This document shows positions 32,300-40,763 of a DNA stretch of 64,000 bases, one piece after another (positions within the stretch are counted from its first letter, which is position 1; each line of letters starts with the position of its first letter). Location: the NCBI RefSeq assembly GCF_032191775.1, contig NZ_CP132507.1, forward strand, positions 769,001-833,000, given 5' to 3'. A program made the position numbers and the translations under genes. Origin of the DNA: Rhodoferax mekongensis. GTDB taxonomy: Bacteria; Pseudomonadota; Gammaproteobacteria; Burkholderiales; Burkholderiaceae_C. Under the pieces are notes generated by a model. That model did not search any database, had not been told where the DNA came from, and saw only the letters and a list, made by a program, of their open reading frames with translations.

Positions 32300-35200
32300 A
32301 TGAACGATTTGATTTCCGCCCCCTCACTCCGTCTCCGGGTGTTTGCAATCCTTGCAAAATGGGCGTTGTGTGTGCTGGCTATGGCGTGGCTGGCCGTTGG
32401 CTTGCTCTGGTGCGGACTTCATTTTGTCATTGTGCCGCGAATCGCAGATTTCCGCCCATGGGTGGAAACGCAGGCCACGCAAGCTTTGGGGTTGCAGGTC
32501 CGCATCGGGGAATTGCAAGCCCGGTCCAATGGTGTCATCCCTTCCATCGAATTGCTGCGCGTCACGGTCTTCGATCGCGAGGGGCGTCAAGCTTTGCTGT
32601 TGCCCAGCGTTTCAGCCGCCTTGTCGCCGCGCTCCATCTTGGGGTTGGGTTTTGAGCAGTTGCATGTCGATAGTCCGCAACTCGATATCCGTCGGACTGT
32701 GGACGGCAAATGGTGGATTGCGGGATTGGATGTGGCAACTTCACCGAACCAGGACAGTGGGGGAGCGGACTGGCTGTTCTCTCAATCCGAAGTCGCCTTG
32801 GTGAATGGCAGCGTGACCTGGACGGATGAAACGCGCTCGGTAGAGCCGGTCACCTTTCAGCGCGTCAATCTGGTCGTGCGTAACCGCTTGCGCACCCACT
32901 CCATGCGATTGGATGCAGACCCTCCGGAACACTGGGGTGCACGGCTGAGTGTGCAGGGCGTTTTCCGCCAGCCACTGTTATCCCGGCATGCTGGCCAGTG
33001 GTCAGACTGGGACGGGCAGGCGTATGCGGACTTCTCGCGGGTAGATCTGGCCGAACTGGGGCGTTATGTGGACCTGGGTGTCCAATTGGCACGGGGCAGT
33101 GGCGTGTTCCGTGCGTGGGTCGATGTGGTGCGCGGCACGCCCACCGGTGCCGTAGCCGATGTCAGCCTGAGCCAAGTGAATTTGACAACGGGTCCCTCGC
33201 TGGAGCCGCTGGCACTGACTTCGGTGTCCGGCAGATTAGGCGCCAAGGCCTTGGATGGCGGTAGTGAATTCAGCACGGAGTCATTGCAGTTTGTCACGCA
33301 AGACGGGCTGCATTGGCCGGGGGGCAATGTGCGCCTGCAACTGTTCGCCCCAAGCCATAAAGCGCCTGAACACGGCACATTGACGGCAGACCGGTTGGAC
33401 CTGGCGGCTTTGGCCCAGATTGCAGGCAGGTTACCGCTGGAACCCCAGGCCCATGTACTGCTGCAAAGGCTGGATCCCAAAGGCGTCGTGGATGGCTTGG
33501 AGGCCAGCTGGCAAGGACCCATCGCAACGCCTCAAACTTACAAGGCCAAAGGCAAGGTCAGTCAGTTGAGTTTGCCCTCCTGCCACTGTGAGGCAGACAG
33601 TCGTCCCGGGGTGCAAGGCCTGGATGCCGAATTTGATATGGACCAAACGGGCGGCAAGGCAACGCTCGCCCTGCGCCGTGGCATGGTGGATGCGTATGGA
33701 GTGTTTGAAGACCCCGTCGTATTTTTTGACCAGTTCACAGGCGATCTCCAGTGGAAGGTGGACGGTCCGCGTCTTGCCGTGAATGGCAGCAATGTACGGT
33801 TTTCAAATGCAGATGGGCAGGGAGAGCTGAAGTTCAGCTGGCAAAGCGCGGTGTCCGGCAGTGCAATGGCGGGCCCCGGTACTTTGGATTTGCAAGGCAC
33901 CTTGGCCAGGGCGGATGGCGCCCGTGTGCACCGTTACCTGCCGCTGGCCATGGAAAAAGACTCTCACGAATACTTGCGTGGCGCCTTGCTGGGCGGTGTG
34001 GCGAGCAACGTGCAGTTCAAGGTCAAAGGGGACCTCGCGAAGTTCCCGTATCGCACGGGGCAATCCGGTGAGTTCCGTATTGCCGCATCCGTGCAGAACG
34101 GCAGTTTTGCCTTTGCCCCTGCCTATGTACTGCCCAAGGACAGCCTCCCGTGGCCGGTACTGAACCAATTACAAGGCGAAATGGTGCTGGACCGGGACGT
34201 TCTGCAAGTCAAAATCAACCGCGGTTTGGTCGGGGGTACAGGCTTGCAGATCGGCAAGGCGGAGGCCCAGGTCACTCGCTTGTACGACGCCTCTCAGGTG
34301 AGTGTGACGGCCGAGGCCAAGGGTCCCTTGCCGGACCTGCTGACGGTGGTTAACACCTCCCCCCTGGGCCCCCTGATGGATAAAGCCCTCGCGCAGGCCA
34401 CCGCTACGGGCGTGGCGGACTACAAGTTGAAGCTAGGTTTTCCAGTGTCGGACGTCAACAAGGCGACCGTGCAAGGCAGCATCGTGCTGAGTGGCAATGA
34501 CCTGCAAATCATTCCGGACACCCCCAAGTTCAGCCGCGCACGCGGGACGATTAACTTCTCCGAGTCCGGCTTCAGTCTGGCCGGTGCCCAGGCCAGAGCC
34601 TTGGGGGGTGACATCAAAGTGGAGGGCGGCTTGTCCTTTGTGGCGGCCCCTGCCACTGCGCCTGCTGCACGTACAGCGCCTAACCAATTGAGGTTTTCCG
34701 GGACGGCGACGGCTGAAGGCTTGCGGCAATCCCGGGAGTTGGGTGCCGCAGCTCGTTTGGCGCAATTTGCCACGGGCAGCGCTCCTTACACCGCCAGTTT
34801 GGGGTTCCGCTCCGGCGTCGCGGAGTTGCAAATCAATTCCACCCTGGCAGGCATGGGCTTGAGTTTGCCCGCGCCTTTGGGAAAAACAGCGGACACTCCC
34901 TTGCCGGTGCGTTTCGAGTCCGCGTTGATGCGCCCTCTGGCTGGTGGGCAGCCGAATGCCCGTCTGCGCGACCGTTTGCAGCTTGATGTGGGCAAGTTGG
35001 CCTCGTTGACGTTTGTGCGCGACCTATCGGGCGTCGAGCCCAGGGTGCAGAGTGGTGCGATCGGGGTGGGCCTGGCGGCCGACGAATCCGCTCCCTTGCC
35101 GGATGAAGGCGTGGTGGCCAACATGAATATTCCGCGCCTCGATGCGGATGCGTGGTCTACCGTGCTCGATAAATTGAGCATGGATGTGCCCGCCAACCCG

Positions 35201-36355
35201 GGCGCCAAGCCTGCAGGCAATGGCGGACTGGCTACAAGCGGCTATATGCCCACTGTGCTGGTGCTGCGTGCGAAGGAATTGTTGGTTTCCGGGCGGCAGA
35301 TCAACAACGTGGTGGTGGGCGGTGGTCGCGAAGGTCCTCTATGGCGTGCCAACCTGGATGCCACGGAGCTCAGCGGCTACATGGAATACCGGCAACCTTC
35401 CGGCGCCAATGCAGGCCGCTTGTATGCGCGCTTGGCCCGCCTCTCCATTGGCCAGAGCAGTGCCCAGGATGTGGAATCCCTGCTGGATGAACAGCCGTCT
35501 GCCATTCCTGCACTCGACATCGAGGTGGATGACTTTGTGCTCCGGGGCAAAAAGCTGGGGCGCATCGATATTGAAGCGGTCAATTTGGGGAGCGCCAACA
35601 CCCGGGAGTGGCGCCTGAACCGATTCAACATTCAGACGCCGGAGGCTCAGCTTACGGCGAGCGGCAACTGGGCCAGCATCAATGCGTCTGCCGCTCCGGT
35701 GGGCAAGAGCGTACGCGAGCGCCGCCGTACTGTGCTGAACTTCAAGCTTGACATCAATGACTCTGGCGAGCTGCTCAGCCGGCTGGGGATGCCGGGCGTG
35801 GTCCGCAAAGGCAATGGCAAGGTGGAAGGACAAGTGGCATGGGCGGGTTCCCCGATCACGGTCGACTACCCGAGCATGAGCGGTAAGTTCAATGTGAATG
35901 TGGAAACCGGCCAGTTTTTGAAAGCCGAGCCCGGGATCGCCAAATTGCTGGGCGTGTTGAGCCTGCAAAGCCTGCCGCGCCGTTTGACCTTGGATTTCCG
36001 GGATGTATTCAGTGAGGGCTTTGCGTTTGATTACTTCCGGGGCGATATTGGGATTGAGCAGGGCATTGCCAAAACCAGCAACTTGCAGATGAAGGGCGTG
36101 AACGCTGCGGTGTTGATGGACGGCCAGGCCGACATCGCCAAGGAAACCCAGAACATGCGGGTGGTGGTGGTGCCTGAAATCAATGCCGGCAGTGCTTCCT
36201 TGATTGCCTCGATCATCAACCCGGTCGTGGGTTTGAGCAGTTTTTTGGCCCAGCTTCTGTTGCGGGGGCCCTTGGTCAATGCCGCCACCCAGGAGTTCAT
36301 TGTGGATGGCACTTGGCTGGACCCCAAGGTGACCCAGGTGCCCCGCAAGCCTTGA
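32300..36355 (+). CDS. yhdP: YhdP family AsmA-like envelope protein
   Basis: A 1351-aa protein with one N-terminal membrane anchor (about 12-45) and a very long periplasmic beta-rich region. The start of the mature part, RIADFRPWVETQATQALGL, and the C-terminal block with LNFKLDINDSGELLSRLG and KLLGVLSLQSLPRRLTLDF are typical of YhdP. This group of bridge-like proteins (with TamB and YdbH) is involved in moving phospholipid to the outer membrane. It is probably co-transcribed with the nitrilase gene 34 bp downstream. Confidence 0.93.
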   Translation: MNDLISAPSLRLRVFAILAKWALCVLAMAWLAVGLLWCGLHFVIVPRIADFRPWVETQATQALGLQVRIGELQARSNGVIPSIELLRVTVFDREGRQALLLPSVSAALSPRSILGLGFEQLHVDSPQLDIRRTVDGKWWIAGLDVATSPNQDSGGADWLFSQSEVALVNGSVTWTDETRSVEPVTFQRVNLVVRNRLRTHSMRLDADPPEHWGARLSVQGVFRQPLLSRHAGQWSDWDGQAYADFSRVDLAELGRYVDLGVQLARGSGVFRAWVDVVRGTPTGAVADVSLSQVNLTTGPSLEPLALTSVSGRLGAKALDGGSEFSTESLQFVTQDGLHWPGGNVRLQLFAPSHKAPEHGTLTADRLDLAALAQIAGRLPLEPQAHVLLQRLDPKGVVDGLEASWQGPIATPQTYKAKGKVSQLSLPSCHCEADSRPGVQGLDAEFDMDQTGGKATLALRRGMVDAYGVFEDPVVFFDQFTGDLQWKVDGPRLAVNGSNVRFSNADGQGELKFSWQSAVSGSAMAGPGTLDLQGTLARADGARVHRYLPLAMEKDSHEYLRGALLGGVASNVQFKVKGDLAKFPYRTGQSGEFRIAASVQNGSFAFAPAYVLPKDSLPWPVLNQLQGEMVLDRDVLQVKINRGLVGGTGLQIGKAEAQVTRLYDASQVSVTAEAKGPLPDLLTVVNTSPLGPLMDKALAQATATGVADYKLKLGFPVSDVNKATVQGSIVLSGNDLQIIPDTPKFSRARGTINFSESGFSLAGAQARALGGDIKVEGGLSFVAAPATAPAARTAPNQLRFSGTATAEGLRQSRELGAAARLAQFATGSAPYTASLGFRSGVAELQINSTLAGMGLSLPAPLGKTADTPLPVRFESALMRPLAGGQPNARLRDRLQLDVGKLASLTFVRDLSGVEPRVQSGAIGVGLAADESAPLPDEGVVANMNIPRLDADAWSTVLDKLSMDVPANPGAKPAGNGGLATSGYMPTVLVLRAKELLVSGRQINNVVVGGGREGPLWRANLDATELSGYMEYRQPSGANAGRLYARLARLSIGQSSAQDVESLLDEQPSAIPALDIEVDDFVLRGKKLGRIDIEAVNLGSANTREWRLNRFNIQTPEAQLTASGNWASINASAAPVGKSVRERRRTVLNFKLDINDSGELLSRLGMPGVVRKGNGKVEGQVAWAGSPITVDYPSMSGKFNVNVETGQFLKAEPGIAKLLGVLSLQSLPRRLTLDFRDVFSEGFAFDYFRGDIGIEQGIAKTSNLQMKGVNAAVLMDGQADIAKETQNMRVVVVPEINAGSASLIASIINPVVGLSSFLAQLLLRGPLVNAATQEFIVDGTWLDPKVTQVPRKP

Positions 36356-36389
36356 GAGCGCAAAGCTGCTTTGTTAATCGGAGAAATGT

Positions 36390-37208
36390 ATGAAAGTTGC
36401 TGCCATTCAGATGGTGTCCACCGGTGATTTGCACGACAACCTCCAGGTCGCGCGCTCCCTGCTTGCGCAGGCGGCAGACGCGAGGGCGGAGTTGGCAGTG
36501 TTGCCCGAGTACTTCTGCCTGATCGGCATGAAGGACTCCGACAAACTGGGCATCCAGGAGCCCTATGGCTCAGGCCCCATTCAAGCGTTTGTTGCCAACG
36601 CCGCGCGGGATCTGGGGCTGTGGATTGTGGCCGGTACCCTGCCCCTGACGGCGAGCCAGCCCGACCATGTGTTCAACAGTTCACTGGCCTACAACCCGCA
36701 AGGCGAGTGCGTGGCCCGTTACGACAAGATCCACCTGTTCCGCTTCAGCAATGGCACGGAGAGTTATGACGAATCCCGTGTGCTCGAGCGCGGGAGCACA
36801 CCCACCGTATTCACCTTGCCTTCCAAAGACGGACACAGCTGGTCGGTGGGCATGAGTGTCTGCTACGACATGCGCTTTGCCGAGTTGTACCGCGAGTACG
36901 CCAAGCGGGGTGTGGACCTGTTGCTGGCGCCCAGCGCCTTTACCCACACGACGGGCGAAGCCCATTGGGAAGTGCTCTTGCGGGCACGCGCGATTGAAAA
37001 CCTGTCTTTTGTGGCAGCTGCCGCCCAAGGCGGTGTGCACCCCAGCGGGCGGCGTACCTGGGGCCAGAGCCTGCTGATCGACCCGTGGGGCAAGGTACTG
37101 GCCCAACAGGCGCAAGGCCCGGGGGTGGTGCTGGCGGATCTGGATTACCGCCAACTCCAACACTGCAGGGCACAGCTGCCCGCTTTGCAACACCGGGTTT
37201 TGGCGTGA
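36390..37208 (+). CDS. Carbon-nitrogen hydrolase (nitrilase superfamily, Nit2-like)
   Basis: A 272-aa amidase. The catalytic triad is visible: Glu40 (LPEYF), Lys113 (YDKIHLF) and Cys158 (SVCYDMRF). The close spacing and SAFTHTTGEAHWEVLLRARA fit the Nit1/Nit2 branch, which repairs deaminated glutathione or hydrolyses omega-amides of 2-oxo acids. The exact substrate cannot be read from sequence. Good ribosome-binding site (ggagaa). Confidence 0.94.
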   Translation: MKVAAIQMVSTGDLHDNLQVARSLLAQAADARAELAVLPEYFCLIGMKDSDKLGIQEPYGSGPIQAFVANAARDLGLWIVAGTLPLTASQPDHVFNSSLAYNPQGECVARYDKIHLFRFSNGTESYDESRVLERGSTPTVFTLPSKDGHSWSVGMSVCYDMRFAELYREYAKRGVDLLLAPSAFTHTTGEAHWEVLLRARAIENLSFVAAAAQGGVHPSGRRTWGQSLLIDPWGKVLAQQAQGPGVVLADLDYRQLQHCRAQLPALQHRVLA

Positions 37209-37209
37209 A

Positions 37210-37266
37210 TGCTATGAATTCAGGAGCTGCCTGCGCATATCCCATGAGCGCTAGTGGCTGTTTTTG
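37210..37266 (+). repeat. Dispersed Comamonadaceae-type repeat, copy B
   Basis: Best-preserved copy: GCTATGAATTCAGG, AGCTGCCTGCGCATAT (37225-37240) and GAGCGCTAGTGGCTGTTTTT. It starts two bases after the nitrilase stop and runs into the convergent 43-aa gene, supplying that gene's last codons and stop. Confidence 0.75.
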
Positions 37267-37382
37267 TCCTTATCATCGTCTTGCGGCAGTTCGCCGTTCT
37301 CCCGGCCCGAAAACATGGTCCACCAAATGATGCCTACAAATATCAGGCCCGCGCCCAAGGCTTCCAGCAGTAGCAAGGTCAT
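37251..37382 (-). CDS. Small single-span membrane protein (43 aa) divergent from mltA
   Basis: A 43-aa frame from ATG 37382: one membrane helix (TLLLLEALGAGLIFVGIIWW), then a polar tail rich in Asp and Lys (PQDDDKDKNSH). AGGA lies 8 bases before the ATG. The ATG shares the sequence CATG with the mltA start on the other strand, so each gene's ribosome-binding site lies in the other's first codons. I recall similar unnamed short proteins next to mltA in related bacteria. The last codons come from a dispersed repeat. Function unknown. Confidence 0.65.
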   Translation of the reverse strand: MTLLLLEALGAGLIFVGIIWWTMFSGRENGELPQDDDKDKNSH

Positions 37383-38517
37383 GAATCGTGTCCTGATGTG
37401 GGGGTGTTGGCTGCCGATTGTAGGGACGCTGGCCGCCTGCGGCAGTGTCCCCATGGCCACCAGGGCTCCTGTGGAGTCGCCCCGCTCGCCAGCGGTCAGT
37501 GCACCGGCTGTGGCGACTGCCCCTGCCGTGGTGCAGGCGCGCAGCCGCTGGGTGCCGGTGCCCTGGGAGGCATTGCCGGGATGGGGCAGTGACAGCTTGT
37601 TCGAGGCCTGGAACGCCTGGTTGAAAAGCTGTGAGAAGCCACAGCCTCCGTTGGCGTCCCTGTGCGGTGATGTGCGTCGCTTGAGCATCGGCAGCGCGCA
37701 GGAGCAAATGGAATGGATGCAGTCACGCCTGCAGCCGCACCGGGTGGAAACACCCCAAGGCGAGGCTACCGGTTTGCTGACCAGCTATTACGAGCCCATC
37801 ATTGAAGCCAGCCGCAATCCGGCGCCCGGATTCACCGTGCCCCTCTACCAGTTGCCTGCAGGGTTGGCCACCCGCAAGCCGTGGTTTACACGCCAGGAAA
37901 TGGATACCTTGCCCGAAGCACAGGCTGCCTTGCGCGGCAAAGCCATTGCCTACATGGCAGACCCGGTGGATGCGCTGGTGCTGCAGATTCAAGGCTCCGG
38001 CCGGGTGCGCATCACGCAGCCCGACGGGAGTCAACGCTGGGTCCGGCTGGCGTACGCCGGCACCAACGACCAACCCTACCGGAGTGTGGGGCGCTGGTTG
38101 TTGGACCAGGGCCTGATCAAGGACGCCTCCTGGCCCGGCATCAAGGCCTGGTTGGCCCAGAACCCGCAGCGCCAGCAAGAGCTGCTCTGGGCCAATCCGC
38201 GTGTGGTGTTTTTCAAGGAAGAAGTGCTGGGTGATCTGGATGCAGCCTTCGGACCCCGTGGCGCACAGGGTGTGGCGCTGACGCCGGGTCGCTCGATTGC
38301 GGTGGACCCAGGCAGCATTCCTTACGGGGCACCAGTGTGGCTGGCGTCCAACGGGAATCAAACAAATTTGCAAAAACTGGTTTTGGCGCAAGATACCGGC
38401 AGTGCCATCACAGGGGCCGTGCGGGCGGATTATTTTGCAGGCTGGGGGGCTGAGGCTGCAGAGCTTGCGGGGCGCATGCGTCAGCCCTTGCAAATGTGGA
38501 TTTTGTGGCCCAAATAA
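37381..38517 (+). CDS. mltA: Membrane-bound lytic murein transglycosylase A
   Basis: A 378-aa outer-membrane lipoprotein with lipobox LAAC (Cys about 20) that cleaves peptidoglycan to 1,6-anhydro products. The MltA barrel domain includes GLLTSYYEPIIEASR and LQIQGSGRVRI, and the C-terminal 3D domain has the catalytic Asp in VLAQDTGSAITGAVRADYFAG. ATG 37381 is chosen because the signal peptide begins there; an open frame reaching back to 37264 is the antisense of the small gene. Confidence 0.95.
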   Translation: MNRVLMWGCWLPIVGTLAACGSVPMATRAPVESPRSPAVSAPAVATAPAVVQARSRWVPVPWEALPGWGSDSLFEAWNAWLKSCEKPQPPLASLCGDVRRLSIGSAQEQMEWMQSRLQPHRVETPQGEATGLLTSYYEPIIEASRNPAPGFTVPLYQLPAGLATRKPWFTRQEMDTLPEAQAALRGKAIAYMADPVDALVLQIQGSGRVRITQPDGSQRWVRLAYAGTNDQPYRSVGRWLLDQGLIKDASWPGIKAWLAQNPQRQQELLWANPRVVFFKEEVLGDLDAAFGPRGAQGVALTPGRSIAVDPGSIPYGAPVWLASNGNQTNLQKLVLAQDTGSAITGAVRADYFAGWGAEAAELAGRMRQPLQMWILWPK

Positions 38518-38579
38518 GCCAGAAACCGTTAGTATGGATGCATTGAATCTGTGAGATTCGGAAATCAAGGACGGGCCCC

Positions 38580-39530
38580 ATGAGCAAAGAGATGCGTGAC
38601 ATTGATGAGCGTACCAATCTGGCCGCCAACAGCATGTTTGAGTTGCTGTTGTTCCGTTTGGGTGAGGCCCCCGGTACGCAGCGCCGTGAGCTGTTCGGCA
38701 TCAATGTGTTCAAGGTACGCGAGATTCTGGTGATGCCCGAGATCACTGCCATGGTCAATTCGCCACCCTCCGTCATGGGCGTGGCCAATATCCGCGGCCA
38801 GATGATTACCGTCATCAACCTGCCTCAAGTGGTCGGTTGCAAGCCCACCAAGGGCTTGGGCATTCTGTTGGTGACCGAGTTTGCGCGGACGACGCAGGCT
38901 TTCGCGGTTGAAGAAGTCAACGAAATTGTCCGCCTGGAGTGGAAGCAGGTGCTCTCTGCGGAGAATACGGGTGGCGGGCTGGTCACCAGCATCGCGCGGC
39001 TGGACGGCAACGCAGAAAACACCCGCTTGGCGCAGGTGCTGGACGTGGAGCAGATCCTGCGCGATGTGATGCCGCAGGAAGTCAAGGAAGAGGCCCTGAG
39101 CACCGCGCCCAAGTTGCGCCTGGAGCCCGGCCAGATCATTCTGGCGGCCGACGATTCGGCGGTGGCCCGCATGATGATTGAGAAGGGTCTCAAGGGCATG
39201 GATGTGCCCTACGTCATGACCAAGACCGGCAAGGAAGCCTGGGAGAAGTTGCAATCCCTGAATGCGCAAGCGACTGGCGAAGGCAAGTCCATCAAAGACA
39301 AGGTGGCTTTGGTGCTGACGGACCTGGAAATGCCGGAGATGGATGGGTTCACTCTGACCCGCAACATCAAGCAGGACGGGCGCTTCAGCACTATCCCTGT
39401 GATCATTCACTCTTCATTGACGGGTGCGACCAACGAGGGCCACGTCAAGAGCGTGGGGGCAGATGCTTACATCGCCAAGTTCGTGGAAGAAGAACTGGCC
39501 GCCACCATCCGCGAAGTGCTGCACCGCTGA
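38580..39530 (+). CDS. cheV: Chemotaxis coupling protein CheV (CheW-receiver)
   Basis: A 316-aa cytoplasmic protein joining a CheW-like domain (about 15-165, with ELFGINVFKVREIL and NIRGQMITVINL) to a response-regulator receiver domain (about 180-315). The receiver keeps the acidic pair in AADDSAVA, phosphoacceptor Asp248 (LTDLEMPEMDG), the Ser/Thr of IIHSSLTG and Lys in YIAKF. It couples chemoreceptors to CheA and probably serves in adaptation. It stands alone here, away from any che operon. Confidence 0.96.
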   Translation: MSKEMRDIDERTNLAANSMFELLLFRLGEAPGTQRRELFGINVFKVREILVMPEITAMVNSPPSVMGVANIRGQMITVINLPQVVGCKPTKGLGILLVTEFARTTQAFAVEEVNEIVRLEWKQVLSAENTGGGLVTSIARLDGNAENTRLAQVLDVEQILRDVMPQEVKEEALSTAPKLRLEPGQIILAADDSAVARMMIEKGLKGMDVPYVMTKTGKEAWEKLQSLNAQATGEGKSIKDKVALVLTDLEMPEMDGFTLTRNIKQDGRFSTIPVIIHSSLTGATNEGHVKSVGADAYIAKFVEEELAATIREVLHR

Positions 39531-39546
39531 AGCGGGTAAAGCGTCC

Positions 39547-40575
39547 TTACATCCTGCACTGCACGAGTGCAGCGCCTTCTGTGAGCACAAACTCGCGGAA
39601 GGCCTGATTGACACCGCTCAGGCTGGAGTCGCGCCGGTGCAGCAGGCACCAGTCCAGCATTTTGGGCATGTCCTCCATCTGCAGGACAGCGAGTTTCCCT
39701 GCTTCAAACTCCACTTGAAAAGTGTGCGCCGACAGAAAGCTGATGCCCATGCCGGCAATCACCGCCTGCTTGATGGTCTCGTTACCGGACAGCTCCATGG
39801 ACAGGCGTACCTGCAGGGACTGTGCCTGAATCAGGTGTTCGAAAAAGTGACGCGTTGCAGAACCAGGCTCCCGGAAGATGAACGGCTCATTGCGCAAGGA
39901 ATCCCAGTGCACACGCCGCTTTTTGGCCAAGGGGTGATTTGCCGACGCGACGATGCAGTGTGGGTTTTGTGCGAACGTTTCGGCCTCCACGTCAGCCTCT
40001 GAGGGCGGGTAGCCCGCAATCGCAACATCCAATTGATGGTCTTGCAGCATGGCGAGAATCGTCTCCCGGCGATCCACCGTGAGTTTGAATTTCACTCCGG
40101 GCCAGCGCTCTGCGAATGCCATCAAAAGCGCCGGGGCAAAGTAATGCGCGGAGGACACCACGCCCAGATGCAGCAAGCCGCCATGCCCACCCTCTGCAGG
40201 GTGGAATGCACCCATCGACTCTTCAGCCAGCAAGACCTGATTCAGTATCCGCCGGCATTGACGGAGCATTTCTTCCCCTGCCTGGCTAAGGCTCACCTTG
40301 CGGCCTGCTTTGACCAGCAGCTGTAGCCCTACTTCCGTTTCCAGTTGCTGGACTTGCATGGAAACGGCGGGTTGTGTGACGTTCATGACTTCAGCCGCCC
40401 TGGAGTAGCTCAAATGCGTTGCTACCGCTTCAAACAAACGGAGTTGACGCAGGGTCAAGTTCCGGAGCCGGTGTTGCGTGTATTCGGGCTGGGTTTCCTT
40501 GCCAGTGAGGCGCTGGTTACGGGATATCCCTAGGGAATGCTTCTTGGTAGCGGTGACTTTGACAGATGCTTTCAT
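39547..40575 (-). CDS. LysR-type transcriptional regulator (CbbR-like), divergent from the rhamnose operon
   Basis: A 342-aa regulator. The winged helix-turn-helix starts at LTLRQLRLFEAVATHLSYSR with TQPAVSMQVQQLE as recognition helix, and an effector-binding domain follows. The DNA-binding part is most like CbbR regulators of carbon fixation, yet no cbb gene is in the window and the gene faces the rhamnose operon. ATG 40575 follows GGGAAAG; it leaves about 40 residues before the helix-turn-helix, longer than usual, and the frame is open to 40773. A later start is possible. Confidence 0.88.
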   Translation of the reverse strand: MKASVKVTATKKHSLGISRNQRLTGKETQPEYTQHRLRNLTLRQLRLFEAVATHLSYSRAAEVMNVTQPAVSMQVQQLETEVGLQLLVKAGRKVSLSQAGEEMLRQCRRILNQVLLAEESMGAFHPAEGGHGGLLHLGVVSSAHYFAPALLMAFAERWPGVKFKLTVDRRETILAMLQDHQLDVAIAGYPPSEADVEAETFAQNPHCIVASANHPLAKKRRVHWDSLRNEPFIFREPGSATRHFFEHLIQAQSLQVRLSMELSGNETIKQAVIAGMGISFLSAHTFQVEFEAGKLAVLQMEDMPKMLDWCLLHRRDSSLSGVNQAFREFVLTEGAALVQCRM

Positions 40576-40763
40576 CAGTACTTTCCCTAGGAAAAAGTCA
40601 GTTGGGGTGCTTCTTGTCCCTGCAGGCGTCTTGCCATGGCGACATACACGGGGCACATCCATAGACGCATAAGAATAACTGATCGAATTTATAAAAATGT
40701 CTGCGTTGTGCCTATGGCTTGCACTGTCTACAGTCACGCCAATTCTTCGTAACTGCACTGCCC
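40576..40763. promoter_or_regulatory. Divergent control region between lysR and the rhamnose operon
   Basis: 188 bp with no gene. The rhaD-proximal half is AT-rich (about 40668-40702, with ATAAGAATAACT and AATTTATAAAAAT), the usual place for a LysR site and promoter. I could not define the operator or promoter exactly. The rhaD ATG lacks a strong Shine-Dalgarno. Confidence 0.4.
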
